The translations under genes were made by a program, and so were the position numbers. Source: Kribbella italica (GTDB lineage: Bacteria; Actinomycetota; Actinomycetes; Propionibacteriales; Kribbellaceae). From it: a DNA stretch of 64,000 nt. Below, one piece after another: positions 8,062-16,684 of this stretch. The stretch lies in contig NZ_JACHMY010000001.1 of NCBI RefSeq assembly GCF_014205135.1, positions 3,534,001-3,598,000 of the forward strand, read 5' to 3'. The notes under the pieces were generated by a model that was not told the DNA's origin, ran no database searches, and saw only the letters and a program-made list of their open reading frames with translations. Position 1 is the first letter of the stretch. The number at the start of each line of letters is the position of its first letter.

Positions 8062-9225
8062 CTAGTCCTTCGGCTTCCGCAGCACCGGCGCGCCGATCAC
8101 CGTCAGCACGCACAGCACCACCGGCAAGATGAACGCCACGTTCAACGGCATCCAATGCGCCAGCCCACCGATCAGCGCCGGCCCGGCCAGCAACCCGACG
8201 TACCCAAGCCCCACGACCCGAGCCATCAACGCCCCCGACGCCCGCGGATCCAAGTTCCCCGCCGCCGTGAACAACTGCGGCACACCCCCGGCCAGCCCGA
8301 GCCCGAACAACGCCCACCCGACCAGCGCGACCGCGACCCACGGGCTGACGATCACGATCGTCAACCCGACCGCGGCCAGCGCAGCGCCGTACCGGACGAT
8401 CGCCATCGCCCCGATCACGGCCGCAACCCGATCCGTGGCAAACCGCCCGATCGTCATCGCGACAGCGAACGCGCCGTACGCATAGGCCGCCGTACTGGTC
8501 GAGGTCCCCAGCACGTCACGGAACTGCAGCGCCGCCCAGTCGTTCGCGACACCCTCCGCGAGCATCAGCCCGAAAGCCAACCCACCAAGGGCCCACACCA
8601 ACTTCGCCGGCGGCTTGCTCGACGGCACGTCATCCTCGTCATGCTCCTCCGGCACCTCCGCCTCGATCAGGAACCGCCCAGTCATCAGCGAGACCACGAC
8701 GAGCAACGCCCCACAAGCGCCGAGTGTCACCTCGGTCGGTACGTCGGCCCGCAACGTCATCGCCCCGATCAACGCAGCGATCGCCCCGCCGATCGACCAC
8801 ATCGCATGGAACGCCGCCATGATCGGCCGCGGATACGCCCGCTCGACCACCACCGCGTGCGCGTTCATCCCGACGTCCAGCGACCCGTTGGCGAACCCGA
8901 GCACCATCAACGTCAGCCCCAGCGTCCACCACGAATCCGTCAGACCAGGCCCGAACAGCGACAACCCGAGCAGCACCCCCGACGCCGGGACCAGCCGACG
9001 TTGTCCCACGCGGTCGGCCAACGGCCCGGCCACCTGCATGCCGAGAAACGCAGCGCCACCGAGGACGAGCAGCAGCAGCCCGAGCGTGCTGTGGGTGATC
9101 CCCGTCGCGTGCTCGATGTTCGGGATGTGCACGACCCACAGGCCGATGGCGAAGCCGTTGACGCCGAAGTACACCCAGGTCGCGATCCGGGCCGCCCGCG
9201 GTGGGGCGGCGACGAGCGTGCTCAA
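8062..9225 (-). CDS. MFS transporter, YbjJ-like
   Basis: A 387-residue integral membrane transporter with about 12 hydrophobic segments. It resembles the YbjJ group: VYFGVNGFAIGLWVVHIPNIE at the start, GPLADRVGQRRLVP in loop 2, and the family-typical NGSLDVGMNAHAVVVE and AAFHAMWSIGGA segments. The TTG start overlaps the DeoR stop by four bases (TTGA), so both are one operon. It is a relative of the divergent MFS gene at 10065, which shares the same two signatures (DVVMNAIGVEVE, GLHGMWSVGA). Substrate unknown; sugars or sugar acids are plausible because of the DeoR partner. Confidence 0.85.
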   Translation of the reverse strand: MSTLVAAPPRAARIATWVYFGVNGFAIGLWVVHIPNIEHATGITHSTLGLLLLVLGGAAFLGMQVAGPLADRVGQRRLVPASGVLLGLSLFGPGLTDSWWTLGLTLMVLGFANGSLDVGMNAHAVVVERAYPRPIMAAFHAMWSIGGAIAALIGAMTLRADVPTEVTLGACGALLVVVSLMTGRFLIEAEVPEEHDEDDVPSSKPPAKLVWALGGLAFGLMLAEGVANDWAALQFRDVLGTSTSTAAYAYGAFAVAMTIGRFATDRVAAVIGAMAIVRYGAALAAVGLTIVIVSPWVAVALVGWALFGLGLAGGVPQLFTAAGNLDPRASGALMARVVGLGYVGLLAGPALIGGLAHWMPLNVAFILPVVLCVLTVIGAPVLRKPKD

Positions 9226-9998
9226 GAGTTCTGGTCCTCTCCGGCCACCTGGACGAGTACGCCGCGCTCGGCCAGCGCGGCTCGCTCGTCCATCGGGGCC
9301 GACGGGTCGGTGATGATCAGGTCAGGTCGGTCGGCCGGGCAGACGTAGGCCAGTGCTGCCCGGTCCCACTTCGCGCCGTCGACCAGCGCGATCGAGCGAG
9401 TGGCGACGGCGAGCGCCTGCAGCTTCACCTCGGCGTCGCCCAGGTCGAAGGCGGTCAGCCCGCTCTCCAGGCTGAACGCGCACGGACTCAGTACGGCGAC
9501 GTCGAAGCGCAGCGCGCGCAGCGAGGCCAGCGTCAGCGGCCCGACCAGCGCCTGCTCGCCCTTGCGCGGCTCGCCGCCGGGCAGGAGCAGCCGGATCCCC
9601 GGGTTGTCGACGAGCTCGTGCGCGATCTGCAACGACAACGGCATCACCGTCATCGTCCGGCCGCGCAGCTGTCGCGCCACCTCGAGCGCCGTCGTACCGC
9701 TGTCGAGAATGATCGAGTCGCCGTCGCGCAACTGGTCGACGGCCGCCGCGGCGATCGCCTGCTTGGCCGCGATGGCAGCCGTCGAGCGCGCGGCGAACGG
9801 CGGCTCGACGCCGGCCGGCATCGACGAGACCGCGCCGCCGTGGACGCGCTTCAGCACGCCCTGCGCGGCCAGGTAGTCGAGATCGCGGCGCACCGTCATG
9901 TCCGAGGCGCCGGTCAGTTCGACCAGTTCGGCGACCGCGATCCGCGGCGCGCCCTGGAGCCGTTCTACGATGACACGCTGACGCTCGGCACTCTTCAC
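9222..9998 (-). CDS. DeoR-family transcriptional regulator
   Basis: A 258-residue repressor. N-terminal DeoR helix-turn-helix: ERQRVIVERLQ, VAELVELTGASDMTVRRDLDYL, then LKRVHGGA. The C-terminal sugar-phosphate-sensing domain has the usual DSGTTALEVARQL, LPGGEPR and GLTAFDLGDAEVK motifs. I place the start at a GTG (9998); an ATG at 10037 would put the likely operator repeats inside the gene, though neither start has a good ribosome site. It lies between two related MFS genes and probably controls both. Confidence 0.88.
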   Translation of the reverse strand: MKSAERQRVIVERLQGAPRIAVAELVELTGASDMTVRRDLDYLAAQGVLKRVHGGAVSSMPAGVEPPFAARSTAAIAAKQAIAAAAVDQLRDGDSIILDSGTTALEVARQLRGRTMTVMPLSLQIAHELVDNPGIRLLLPGGEPRKGEQALVGPLTLASLRALRFDVAVLSPCAFSLESGLTAFDLGDAEVKLQALAVATRSIALVDGAKWDRAALAYVCPADRPDLIITDPSAPMDERAALAERGVLVQVAGEDQNS

Positions 9999-10007
9999 GG
10001 CATTGAA

Positions 10008-10038
10008 TCTAACATTTCTTTCTGTGCGTTCAAACATT
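10008..10038. promoter_or_regulatory. Probable DeoR operator: two direct repeats
   Basis: TCTAACATT at 10008-10016 is repeated as TCAAACATT at 10030-10038, 22 bases (two helical turns) apart, in the gap between the divergent deoR-type and MFS genes. AT-rich direct repeats with this phase are typical DeoR sites in actinobacteria; binding here is inferred. Confidence 0.5.
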
Positions 10039-10064
10039 CCGCCTGTTGATATGGACTCCCCTTG

Positions 10065-11222
10065 ATGATCGACGAGGTTCGGCGCGCCCGCTTCGCGGTG
10101 GCTGTCGTGTTCTGCGTGCACGGCGCGGTGACCGGGTCGTTCGCGACCCGCGTGCCGTGGATCCAGGACCACGCCGGCGTGAGCCCGGGTCAGCTCGGCC
10201 TGGCCCTCGCGTTCCCCGCACTCGGGGCCGCGATCGCGATGCCGCTGGCCGCGCGCGTCAGTCACCGCTTCGGATCCCGTACGGCGTTGCGCGGGCTGCT
10301 CGCGCTCTGGACGCTCGCGCTGATCCTGCCGTCGCTCGCGCCGAACCTGGCCACCCTGTGCGGCGCGCTGTTCGTGTACGGCGCGACCGCGGGCATGGCC
10401 GACGTCGTGATGAACGCGATCGGCGTCGAGGTCGAGCACCGGATGGGGAAGTCGATCATGTCCGGCCTGCACGGGATGTGGAGCGTCGGCGCCCTGATCG
10501 GCTCCGGGATCGGGACGGTCGCCGCGCACCTCGAGATCAGCGCGCAGCTGCACCACCTGGTGATGGCCGTCGTCCTGACCGCGATCGGCGCGGTCGTCTG
10601 CCAGTACGTCCTCAACCTCCACCCGGCCGAGGACGAGGAAGCGCCACCTCGCTTCGCGCTGCCGCCGAAGTCCGCGCTGCTGATCGGTGCCGTCGGTTTC
10701 TGCGCGGTCTTCGCCGAGGGCGCGAGCCTGGACTGGTCGGCCGTGTACCTGCAGGACGTGCTGACCACCTCGGCCGGCGTCGCCGCCGGTGCGACGACCG
10801 GGTTCGCGCTGACGATGGCCGTTGCCCGGTTGGTGGGCGACGCCGTGGTCGACCGGTTCGGCGCAGTCCGGACGGTCCGCGTCAGCGGGGTGATCGCGAC
10901 GCTGGGCGGCGTACTCGTCGTACTGGCTCCGCATCCGGCCGCCGCGATGGCCGGCTTCGGGCTGCTCGGTCTGGGCATCGCCGTGGTCGTGCCGCTGGCC
11001 TTCGCCGCGGCAGGCAAGGCCGGTCCGAATCCCAGCCAGGCCATCGCCGGCGTCGCCACGGTCACGTACGCGTCCGGCCTGGTCGCGCCGTCGATCATCG
11101 GCGGCATCGCGCAGGCCAGCAGCCTGACGCTGTCGTTCATCGTCGTCACCGTCCTAGCGACCGGGCTGGCGCTGTTCGCGCCGGTGCTCGCACCTCGGCG
11201 TACGGTCACTGACTCTGTTTGA
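10065..11222 (+). CDS. MFS transporter, YbjJ-like paralogue
   Basis: A 385-residue membrane transporter, about 12 hydrophobic segments, related to the MFS gene at 8062. It has RFAVAVVFCVHGAVTGSFATR at the start, VSHRFGSRTAL in loop 2, and the shared DVVMNAIGVEVEHR and SGLHGMWSVGAL signatures. The ATG at 10065 is preferred over a TTG one codon before. Its last 17 bases overlap the 3' end of the convergent GntR gene. Divergent from the DeoR regulator and probably controlled by it. Confidence 0.85.
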   Translation: MIDEVRRARFAVAVVFCVHGAVTGSFATRVPWIQDHAGVSPGQLGLALAFPALGAAIAMPLAARVSHRFGSRTALRGLLALWTLALILPSLAPNLATLCGALFVYGATAGMADVVMNAIGVEVEHRMGKSIMSGLHGMWSVGALIGSGIGTVAAHLEISAQLHHLVMAVVLTAIGAVVCQYVLNLHPAEDEEAPPRFALPPKSALLIGAVGFCAVFAEGASLDWSAVYLQDVLTTSAGVAAGATTGFALTMAVARLVGDAVVDRFGAVRTVRVSGVIATLGGVLVVLAPHPAAAMAGFGLLGLGIAVVVPLAFAAAGKAGPNPSQAIAGVATVTYASGLVAPSIIGGIAQASSLTLSFIVVTVLATGLALFAPVLAPRRTVTDSV

Positions 11223-11868
11223 CCGTCTCGATCAGCGCGTACGACGCGCGCGCGGCCGCGTCCGGATCGGCGGCGGCGATCGCCTCGAAGACGTCGAGGT
11301 GGGCCGCACGTAGCTGCGGGTGCTCGGGGAAGCTCGCGGACTGCTCGATCGACTCGACCAGGAGATCGCCGATCGCGTCGTACAGGCGGAGCAGGAGAGG
11401 GTTCCCGGACGCCTCGACGACACCGCGGTGGAACGCGGTGTCGGCGACGACGAAGGCGTCCAGATCGCTCGCGTCATGGGCGGCGTCGCGGGCCTCGAGG
11501 GCAGCGATCAGCCCCTTGATCCGGCCGGCACTCGGACGTCCCGCGGCCAGCCGGGCAGCCGCCGCCTCGATCCCCGCGCGAGCATCGAAGACGTAGTCGA
11601 GCTCGGACAGCTCGTCCCGCAGCAGTACGCCGCTGATCTCGTCGGTCGCCAGCACATAGGTGCCGTCCCCCACCCGCGGCTCCAGCAGCCCGGTCAGACT
11701 CAACGACCGCAGCGCCTCCCGAACAGTCCCGCGACTGACCCCGAGCTCCGTCGCGAGCTGGTTCTCCCCCGGGATCCGCTCCCCCCGAGGCCACTCCCCG
11801 GACTCGATCAACCCCCGGAACTGCTCCGAGACCTGGACCACCAACGGCACCTGCCGTACCAATGACAT
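11206..11868 (-). CDS. GntR-family (FadR-type) transcriptional regulator
   Basis: A 220-residue repressor. The N-terminal winged helix-turn-helix reads ERIPGENQLATELGVSRGTVREALRSLSLTGLLE, a textbook GntR pattern. The C-terminal FCD domain is all-helical and keeps the metal/ligand pattern in DTAFHRGVVEASGNPLL and HLDVFEAIAAAD. The ATG at 11868 directly follows a 23-base palindrome, with no ribosome site in between, so the message may be leaderless. It is divergent from the MFS gene at 11913, its likely target. Confidence 0.9.
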   Translation of the reverse strand: MSLVRQVPLVVQVSEQFRGLIESGEWPRGERIPGENQLATELGVSRGTVREALRSLSLTGLLEPRVGDGTYVLATDEISGVLLRDELSELDYVFDARAGIEAAAARLAAGRPSAGRIKGLIAALEARDAAHDASDLDAFVVADTAFHRGVVEASGNPLLLRLYDAIGDLLVESIEQSASFPEHPQLRAAHLDVFEAIAAADPDAAARASYALIETVKQSQ

Positions 11869-11869
11869 A

Positions 11870-11892
11870 CTGTAAATGTAGGACATCTACAG
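11870..11892. promoter_or_regulatory. GntR operator palindrome
   Basis: CTGTAAATGT and ACATCTACAG flank AGG, a 10-base inverted repeat with one mismatch, in the short gap between the divergent GntR and MFS genes. FadR-type regulators bind short palindromes of this kind; assignment is by position. Confidence 0.6.
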
Positions 11893-11912
11893 ACCGAAGG
11901 AAAGAAGCCACC

Positions 11913-13103
11913 GTGCCCTCGCCCGCCGGATCCCCCCAAGTCGTTGCGGCTCGACAGGCCTCACCGCTCGTCATCGCGACCGCCTTCGTCGTCGCCCTCA
12001 GCCTTCGGCCGGCGTTGACGGCCGTCGGCCCGGTCCTCCCGCGGATCGGCGTCGACCTGCAACTCGGCGAAGGCATGCTCGGCCTGCTCGGCACGCTCCC
12101 GCTGCTGGCCTTCGCCTTCGCGTCGCCGCTCGTCCATCTGCTCTCCCGCCGCTTCGGGATGGAGCGGACGGTCTTCGTCTCCCTGCTCGTCCTCGCCGTC
12201 GGTACGGCGGCCCGCCCGTACACCGGCCTGGCCGGCCTGTGGATCGGCACGGTCGTGGTCGGCGCCGCGATTGCCGTCGGCAACGTGCTGGTCCCGGTGA
12301 TCCTCAAGCGCGACTACGCCGCCAACGTGTCCCGCGCGACCGGCGTCTACACCGCGTTCATCACCGGCGGCGCCGCGATCGCCTCGCTCGTCGCCGTACC
12401 GATCGCCAACGCCGCAGGCTGGCGGCTCGCACTCGCGATCTGGGGCGGTCTCGCCGTACTGGTCGCTCTCGTTTGGCTCCCGCGCACGATCTCGCCTGCG
12501 CCTGTCCCACCAGCGCCGACGACAGACGAGGCACCGCCGGTCAGCGTCTGGCGGCAGCCGATGGCGTGGCTGGTCACGTTCTACATGGGCCTGCAGTCGA
12601 CGAGCTTCTACCTGCTCGTGAACTGGCTGCCGACCATCGAGATCTCGACCGGCGTCTCCGAGCGGACCGCCGGCGTGCACATCTTCCTGTTCCAGGTCTT
12701 CGGCCTGATCGGCGGCCTCAGCATCCCGTGGCTGATGAAGCACCCGACCAACCAGCGCCCAGGCACGATCACCGCAAGCTTGCCGATCCTGATCGCCCTG
12801 CTCGGCCTCCTGCTGCTCCCCCAGCTCGCGCTGCTCTGGGTGGTACTCGCAGGGCTCGGCCAAGGCGCCGCCCTGGTCGCAGCACTCTCGCTGATCAGCA
12901 TCCGCGGCCGCAGTCACCACGAGACGACCCAGCTGTCCGGCATGGCCCAAGCCGTCGGCTACCTGCTGGCAGCCGGCGGCCCAGTCGCCGCCGGCCTGAT
13001 CACCGAACACACCGGCGGCTGGGACGCCGCCCTGATCGTCTTCGCCGCCCTGGCGGCGATCCAGCTGGCCCTGGGCGTCGCCGCCGGCCGCGACTACCGC
13101 TGA
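11913..13103 (+). CDS. MFS transporter, cyanate permease (CynX/NimT) type
   Basis: A 396-residue membrane protein with about 12 hydrophobic segments. ALSLRPALTAVGPVLPRI near the start and RRFGMERTVFVSL in loop 2, with the paired NVLVPVILKRDY segment, are typical of the cyanate-permease/NimT branch, whose members move small anions or 2-nitroimidazoles. The GTG at 11913 has AAGGAAAG eight bases upstream; the open frame extends to 11862 but that would cross the operator. Controlled presumably by the divergent GntR regulator. Cyanate itself is not supported: no cyanase is nearby. Confidence 0.85.
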   Translation: MPSPAGSPQVVAARQASPLVIATAFVVALSLRPALTAVGPVLPRIGVDLQLGEGMLGLLGTLPLLAFAFASPLVHLLSRRFGMERTVFVSLLVLAVGTAARPYTGLAGLWIGTVVVGAAIAVGNVLVPVILKRDYAANVSRATGVYTAFITGGAAIASLVAVPIANAAGWRLALAIWGGLAVLVALVWLPRTISPAPVPPAPTTDEAPPVSVWRQPMAWLVTFYMGLQSTSFYLLVNWLPTIEISTGVSERTAGVHIFLFQVFGLIGGLSIPWLMKHPTNQRPGTITASLPILIALLGLLLLPQLALLWVVLAGLGQGAALVAALSLISIRGRSHHETTQLSGMAQAVGYLLAAGGPVAAGLITEHTGGWDAALIVFAALAAIQLALGVAAGRDYR

Positions 13104-13152
13104 CAACCTCGTCGCCCGCGCTCGCACACGGCACCGAGCACCAGTCGGCGCC

Positions 13153-13184
13153 AACTACTTGTAGGCCTTCACCTACAAGTAGTT
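13153..13184. terminator. Perfect hairpin after the MFS gene
   Basis: AACTACTTGTAGG and CCTACAAGTAGTT form a 13-base perfect stem around CCTTCA. It sits between the convergent MFS and isomerase genes and can act as a terminator in both directions; no U-tract follows. Confidence 0.55.
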
Positions 13185-13300
13185 CGCCCGTCGCAGCTAC
13201 TTGTCCGTCGCTGCTCCCACCTACAAGTAGTTCGCCCGTCGCAGCTACTTGTCCGTCGCTGCTCCCACCGACAAGTAGTCGCCGCCGACTGACTACTTGT
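13155..13300. repeat. 48-base tandem repeat of alternating CTACTTGT/ACAAGTAG octamers
   Basis: CTACTTGT occurs at 13155, 13197, 13245 and 13293, and its reverse complement ACAAGTAG at 13175, 13223 and 13271. The period is 48 bases: 13171-13218 is repeated at 13219-13266 and a third partial copy follows. The last octamer is the natural end of the isomerase gene (codons Asp-Lys-stop on the minus strand), so the array seems to have grown by duplication of the gene's own 3' end. Confidence 0.85.
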
Positions 13301-14300
13301 CCGTCGCGAACGCCGCGTCGAAGGCGGCTTCCGGCTTGTCGAACGCCAGGTTGCGAATCACGTTCACAGCCTCCGCGGCTCCGACCTTGCGCTCCATCCC
13401 CGCGTCCTCCCACTCGACCGAGATCGGCCCGGCGTACCCGATCGAGTTGAGCACGCGGAAGCAGTCCTCCCAGTTCACGTCCCCGTGACCGGTGGAGTAG
13501 AAGTCCCAGCCGCGCCGCGGGTCACCCCACGGCAGGTGCGAACCGAGCCGGCCGTTGCGCCCGCCGCCGGTCCGCATCCGGGTGTCCTTGCAGTCCACGT
13601 GGTAGATCCGGTCCTTGAAGTCCCACAGGAACGCGACCGGGTCGATGTCCTGCCACACCATGTGCGACGGGTCCCAGTTCAGCCCGAACGCCTCGCGGTG
13701 CCCGATCGCCTCCAGCGCGAGCGTCGTCGTCCAGTAGTCGTACGCGATCTCCGACGGGTGCACCTCGTGCGCGAACCGCACGCCCTCGGCGTCGAACACG
13801 TCGAGGATCGGGTTCCACCGGTCGGCGAAGTCCTGGTACCCGGCGTCGATCCGCTCGGCCGGGACCGGCGGGAACATCGCGACGTACTGCCAGATCGACG
13901 AGCCGGTGAAGCCGATCACCGTGTCGACGCCGAGCTTCGCCGCGGCCCGCGCGGTGTTCTTCAGGTCGTCGGCCGCCCGCTGCCGGACCCCCTCGGCGTC
14001 ACCGTCGCCCCAGACCCGGCCGGGCACGATCGCCTGGTGCCGGAAGTCGATCGGGTCGTCGCAGACCGCCTGGCCGACCAGGTGGTTCGAGATCGCCCAG
14101 ACCTTGAGGTTGTACTTGTCCAGGATGTCCTTGCGGGTCTGGACGTAGTTCGGGTCGTCGATCGCCTGCTGGACGTCGAAGTGGTCACCGGAGCAGGCGA
14201 TCTCGACGCCGTCGTAGCCCGCCGACGAGGCGAACTCGCAGACCTCTTCGAACGGCAGGTCGGCCCACTGGCCGGTGAACAGGGTGATCGGGCGTGGCAT
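13293..14300 (-). CDS. Sugar phosphate isomerase/epimerase (xylose-isomerase-like TIM barrel)
   Basis: A 335-residue AP-endonuclease-2/xylose-isomerase-fold protein. [20 protein letters not shown] opens the barrel; metal-ligand candidates are in [21 protein letters not shown] and HVDCKDTR, and SVEWEDAGM closes it. Such enzymes act in inositol or sugar-derivative breakdown. The ATG has GAGGAGC upstream. It is transcribed after a Gfo/Idh/MocA dehydrogenase, the usual partner, 41 bases away. The exact substrate is not evident. Confidence 0.88.
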   Translation of the reverse strand: MPRPITLFTGQWADLPFEEVCEFASSAGYDGVEIACSGDHFDVQQAIDDPNYVQTRKDILDKYNLKVWAISNHLVGQAVCDDPIDFRHQAIVPGRVWGDGDAEGVRQRAADDLKNTARAAAKLGVDTVIGFTGSSIWQYVAMFPPVPAERIDAGYQDFADRWNPILDVFDAEGVRFAHEVHPSEIAYDYWTTTLALEAIGHREAFGLNWDPSHMVWQDIDPVAFLWDFKDRIYHVDCKDTRMRTGGGRNGRLGSHLPWGDPRRGWDFYSTGHGDVNWEDCFRVLNSIGYAGPISVEWEDAGMERKVGAAEAVNVIRNLAFDKPEAAFDAAFATDK

Positions 14301-14341
14301 CCGCGGTGCTCCTCAGGGTGAAGGGATCTTGTACGGCGTAC

Positions 14342-15430
14342 TTAGGCCTCGACGTCCACCCACGCGGAGCCGGCCGCAGCCGACCGGAGGACGGCGTCGA
14401 CCAAGCGGGCAGACCGTGCGCCGGCGGCGAAGTCCGGAAGTCCGTCCGGACGGTCGCCACCGCGCACGGCCGCGTAGGTGTCCGCGACGAACGAGTCGAA
14501 CGCGTCCTGGTAGCCCTGGGCGTGACCGGCGGGCAGCCGGTTCACGCGGGCCGCCGGCGGGCTCAACGTGTCGGGGTCGCGGGTGAGCAACTGGCTGGCG
14601 GCCCGGTGGCCGACCCAGAGGCGGTCCGGGTCCTCCTGGTCGAAGCCGTAGCTCGACTCGGTGCCGGAGACCTCCAGGTACAGGCGGTTCTTGCGACCGG
14701 CCGCGACCTGGCTGACCACGACCGTGCCGACCACTCCGGCCTCGGTGCGGAACTGTGCCGTCGCCAGGTCCTCGGTCTTGACGTCCACGCCGCCGCGCTG
14801 CGACCGAACGGTCCGGGTCTGCGCGCTGACCGCGGCGATCCGGTCGCCGGTGACGAACTCGGTCAGGTCGCACCAGTGCGAACCGATGTCGGCGAAGGTC
14901 CGCGACGGCCCACCGGCCGCGTCGTCGACGCGCCAGTTGTCGTCGTCCGCACCGGCCAGCCAGTCCTGCAGGTAGCTGCCGTGCAGGCTGGTGACCATCC
15001 CGGCGTCGCCGGCCGCGATCCGGGTCCGCAGCTCGCGGACCATCGGGTGGTAGCGGTAGACGAACGGCACGGTGGCGACCAGCCCGGCCTCCTGCGCGGC
15101 CGCGACGAGTCCGGCGGCGTCCTGCGCGCTCGTAGCCAAGGGCTTCTCGCAGATGACGTGCTTGCCGGCCTCGAGCGCCTTCAGGGTCACCGGGAGGTGC
15201 GTGCTGTTCGGCGTACAGACGTGGACGAGATCGAGGTCCGCGGCCAGCAGGTCGTCGAGAGTCTCGAAGCCCTCCTCGGCTCCGGTCGCCTCGGCCGCGG
15301 CCTTCGCGCGCTCCGGGCTCGAGCTGACCGCGCCGACGATCCGCGCGCCACCGACGAGCGCTGATCGGCCGTGCACCCGGCCCATGAAGCCGCCACCGAT
15401 GATTCCGACCCTGAGCTTGTCTGTGGACAC
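14342..15430 (-). CDS. Gfo/Idh/MocA-family sugar dehydrogenase
   Basis: A 362-residue NAD(P)-dependent oxidoreductase. The Rossmann start LRVGIIGGGFMGRVHGRSAL is followed by VHVCTPNSTHLPV and the catalytic lysine motif ICEKPLATSAQDA; the C-terminal sheet domain includes GGPSRTFADIGSHWCDL with the family's DxGxHxxDL signature. I choose the GTG at 15430: a TTGACA (15467-15462) and TAGCGT (15443-15438) promoter would start transcription at about that GTG, giving a leaderless message. A GTG at 15451 is the longer alternative. Forms an operon with the isomerase; both probably break down a sugar or inositol-type compound. Confidence 0.88.
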   Translation of the reverse strand: MSTDKLRVGIIGGGFMGRVHGRSALVGGARIVGAVSSSPERAKAAAEATGAEEGFETLDDLLAADLDLVHVCTPNSTHLPVTLKALEAGKHVICEKPLATSAQDAAGLVAAAQEAGLVATVPFVYRYHPMVRELRTRIAAGDAGMVTSLHGSYLQDWLAGADDDNWRVDDAAGGPSRTFADIGSHWCDLTEFVTGDRIAAVSAQTRTVRSQRGGVDVKTEDLATAQFRTEAGVVGTVVVSQVAAGRKNRLYLEVSGTESSYGFDQEDPDRLWVGHRAASQLLTRDPDTLSPPAARVNRLPAGHAQGYQDAFDSFVADTYAAVRGGDRPDGLPDFAAGARSARLVDAVLRSAAAGSAWVDVEA

Positions 15431-15445
15431 GCTCGGGACGCTATG

Positions 15446-15475
15446 TGACACTTTTGAACCCTGTCAAGCAAAAGT
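15446..15475. promoter_or_regulatory. Operator between the dehydrogenase and ROK genes
   Basis: ACTTTTG (15450-15456) and CAAAAGT (15469-15475) form a 7-base inverted repeat, and TGACA/TGTCA (15446-15450, 15462-15466) a second one in the same place. It overlaps the minus-strand -35 TTGACA. Likely the site of the adjacent ROK repressor, by position. Confidence 0.5.
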
Positions 15476-15503
15476 CCGCCGACCAACCGACGAAAGTGCA
15501 CCG

Positions 15504-16679
15504 ATGACCGACCCCAGCAGCAGCACCGCTGCCGCGTCCGCGGGCGCGGCCGACGCGGCGCCGCCGGATCCGCTGCTGCGGTTGCTGCTCGACGGGCAAC
15601 CGCGGACCCGCGCCGAGCTGATCGACCTCAGCGGTCTGGCCCGGTCGACGGTGACCGGTCGGATCGAGGCGCTGCTGGCCACCGGACTCGTCGTACCGTC
15701 CGGTGAAGCGGCGTCGACCGGCGGCCGCCCGCCGGCCCGCTTCCGCTTTAACCCGTCGGCGCGACTCGTCCTGGCCGCGGACGTCGGCGCGACCCATCTC
15801 TCGGTCGCCCTCACCGATCTGACCGGCGCGATGATCGGCAGCCAGACGCTCCCGCTCAACATCGCCGAGGGACCCGAGACCGTCCTCGGCGCGATCGTCC
15901 GCGCCGGCCGTTCGTTGCTGGCTGCTGCCGGCCGCTCCCCCGCCGACCTGGCCGGCACCGGCGTCGGCCTGCCCGGCCCGGTCGAGCACCGCACCGGCCG
16001 CCCGAACCACCCGCCGATCATGCCCGGCTGGGACTCGTACGACGTCGTCGCGCGTCTCAGCGCCGACCTCCCCGGCCCGGTGCTGGTCGACAACGACGTG
16101 AACATCATGGCGCTCGGCGAGCACAGTACGGCGTACCCGGAGGTCGAGCACCTGCTCTTCGTGAAGGTCGCCACCGGTATCGGCGCCGGCGTCATCAGCG
16201 GCGGCCGCCTGCACCGCGGCGCGCAAGGCGCGGCCGGCGACATCGGCCACGTACAAACCCCCGGCCGCACCAACCGCTGCCGCTGCGGCAACACCGGCTG
16301 CCTGGAAGCCGTAGCCTCCGGCACCGCCATCGCTGCTGAATTGTCCTCGTCCAACATTCCGGCCAGTTCGAGCCGCGACGTCGTCGACCTGGTCCGCTCC
16401 GGCAATCCCACGGCTACTCAACTGGTCCGTCAGGCCGGCCGTGAGATCGGTTCGGTCCTCGCGACCGCGGTCAGCCTGCTCAACCCGTCGGTCATCGTGG
16501 TCGGCGGTTCACTCTCGCTCGCCGGCGACAGCCTCCTGGCCGGCATCCGCGAGACCATCTACGCCAGATCGTTGCCCCTGGCCACCACCGAGCTCCGGGT
16601 CGTCCCCTCCCGGACCGGTACCCAGGGCGCCCTCCACGGCGCCGCCGCCCTGGTACTGCAGCACACCCTCACGACCTGA
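15504..16679 (+). CDS. ROK-family transcriptional repressor
   Basis: A 391-residue NagC/XylR-type repressor. N-terminal winged helix: LLLDGQPRTRAELIDLSGLARSTV then GGRPPARFRFN. The C-terminal ASKHA kinase-like domain has VGATHLSVALTD, DNDVNIMALGE, GAAGDIGHVQ and the zinc-binding CRCGNTGCLEAVASG. Its start is divergent from the dehydrogenase-isomerase operon across an inverted repeat, so it probably represses that operon until a sugar ligand binds. Confidence 0.92.
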   Translation: MTDPSSSTAAASAGAADAAPPDPLLRLLLDGQPRTRAELIDLSGLARSTVTGRIEALLATGLVVPSGEAASTGGRPPARFRFNPSARLVLAADVGATHLSVALTDLTGAMIGSQTLPLNIAEGPETVLGAIVRAGRSLLAAAGRSPADLAGTGVGLPGPVEHRTGRPNHPPIMPGWDSYDVVARLSADLPGPVLVDNDVNIMALGEHSTAYPEVEHLLFVKVATGIGAGVISGGRLHRGAQGAAGDIGHVQTPGRTNRCRCGNTGCLEAVASGTAIAAELSSSNIPASSSRDVVDLVRSGNPTATQLVRQAGREIGSVLATAVSLLNPSVIVVGGSLSLAGDSLLAGIRETIYARSLPLATTELRVVPSRTGTQGALHGAAALVLQHTLTT

Positions 16680-16684
16680 CGGGA

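Noticed and set aside
9999..10934. Long N-terminal extension of the DeoR gene over the divergent MFS gene
   Set aside because: Composition is a shadow of the MFS gene; the DeoR helix-turn-helix begins right after the GTG at 9998.
13155..13300. CRISPR array
   Set aside because: The repeats are contiguous 48-base tandems with inverted octamers and no unique spacers; no cas gene is present.
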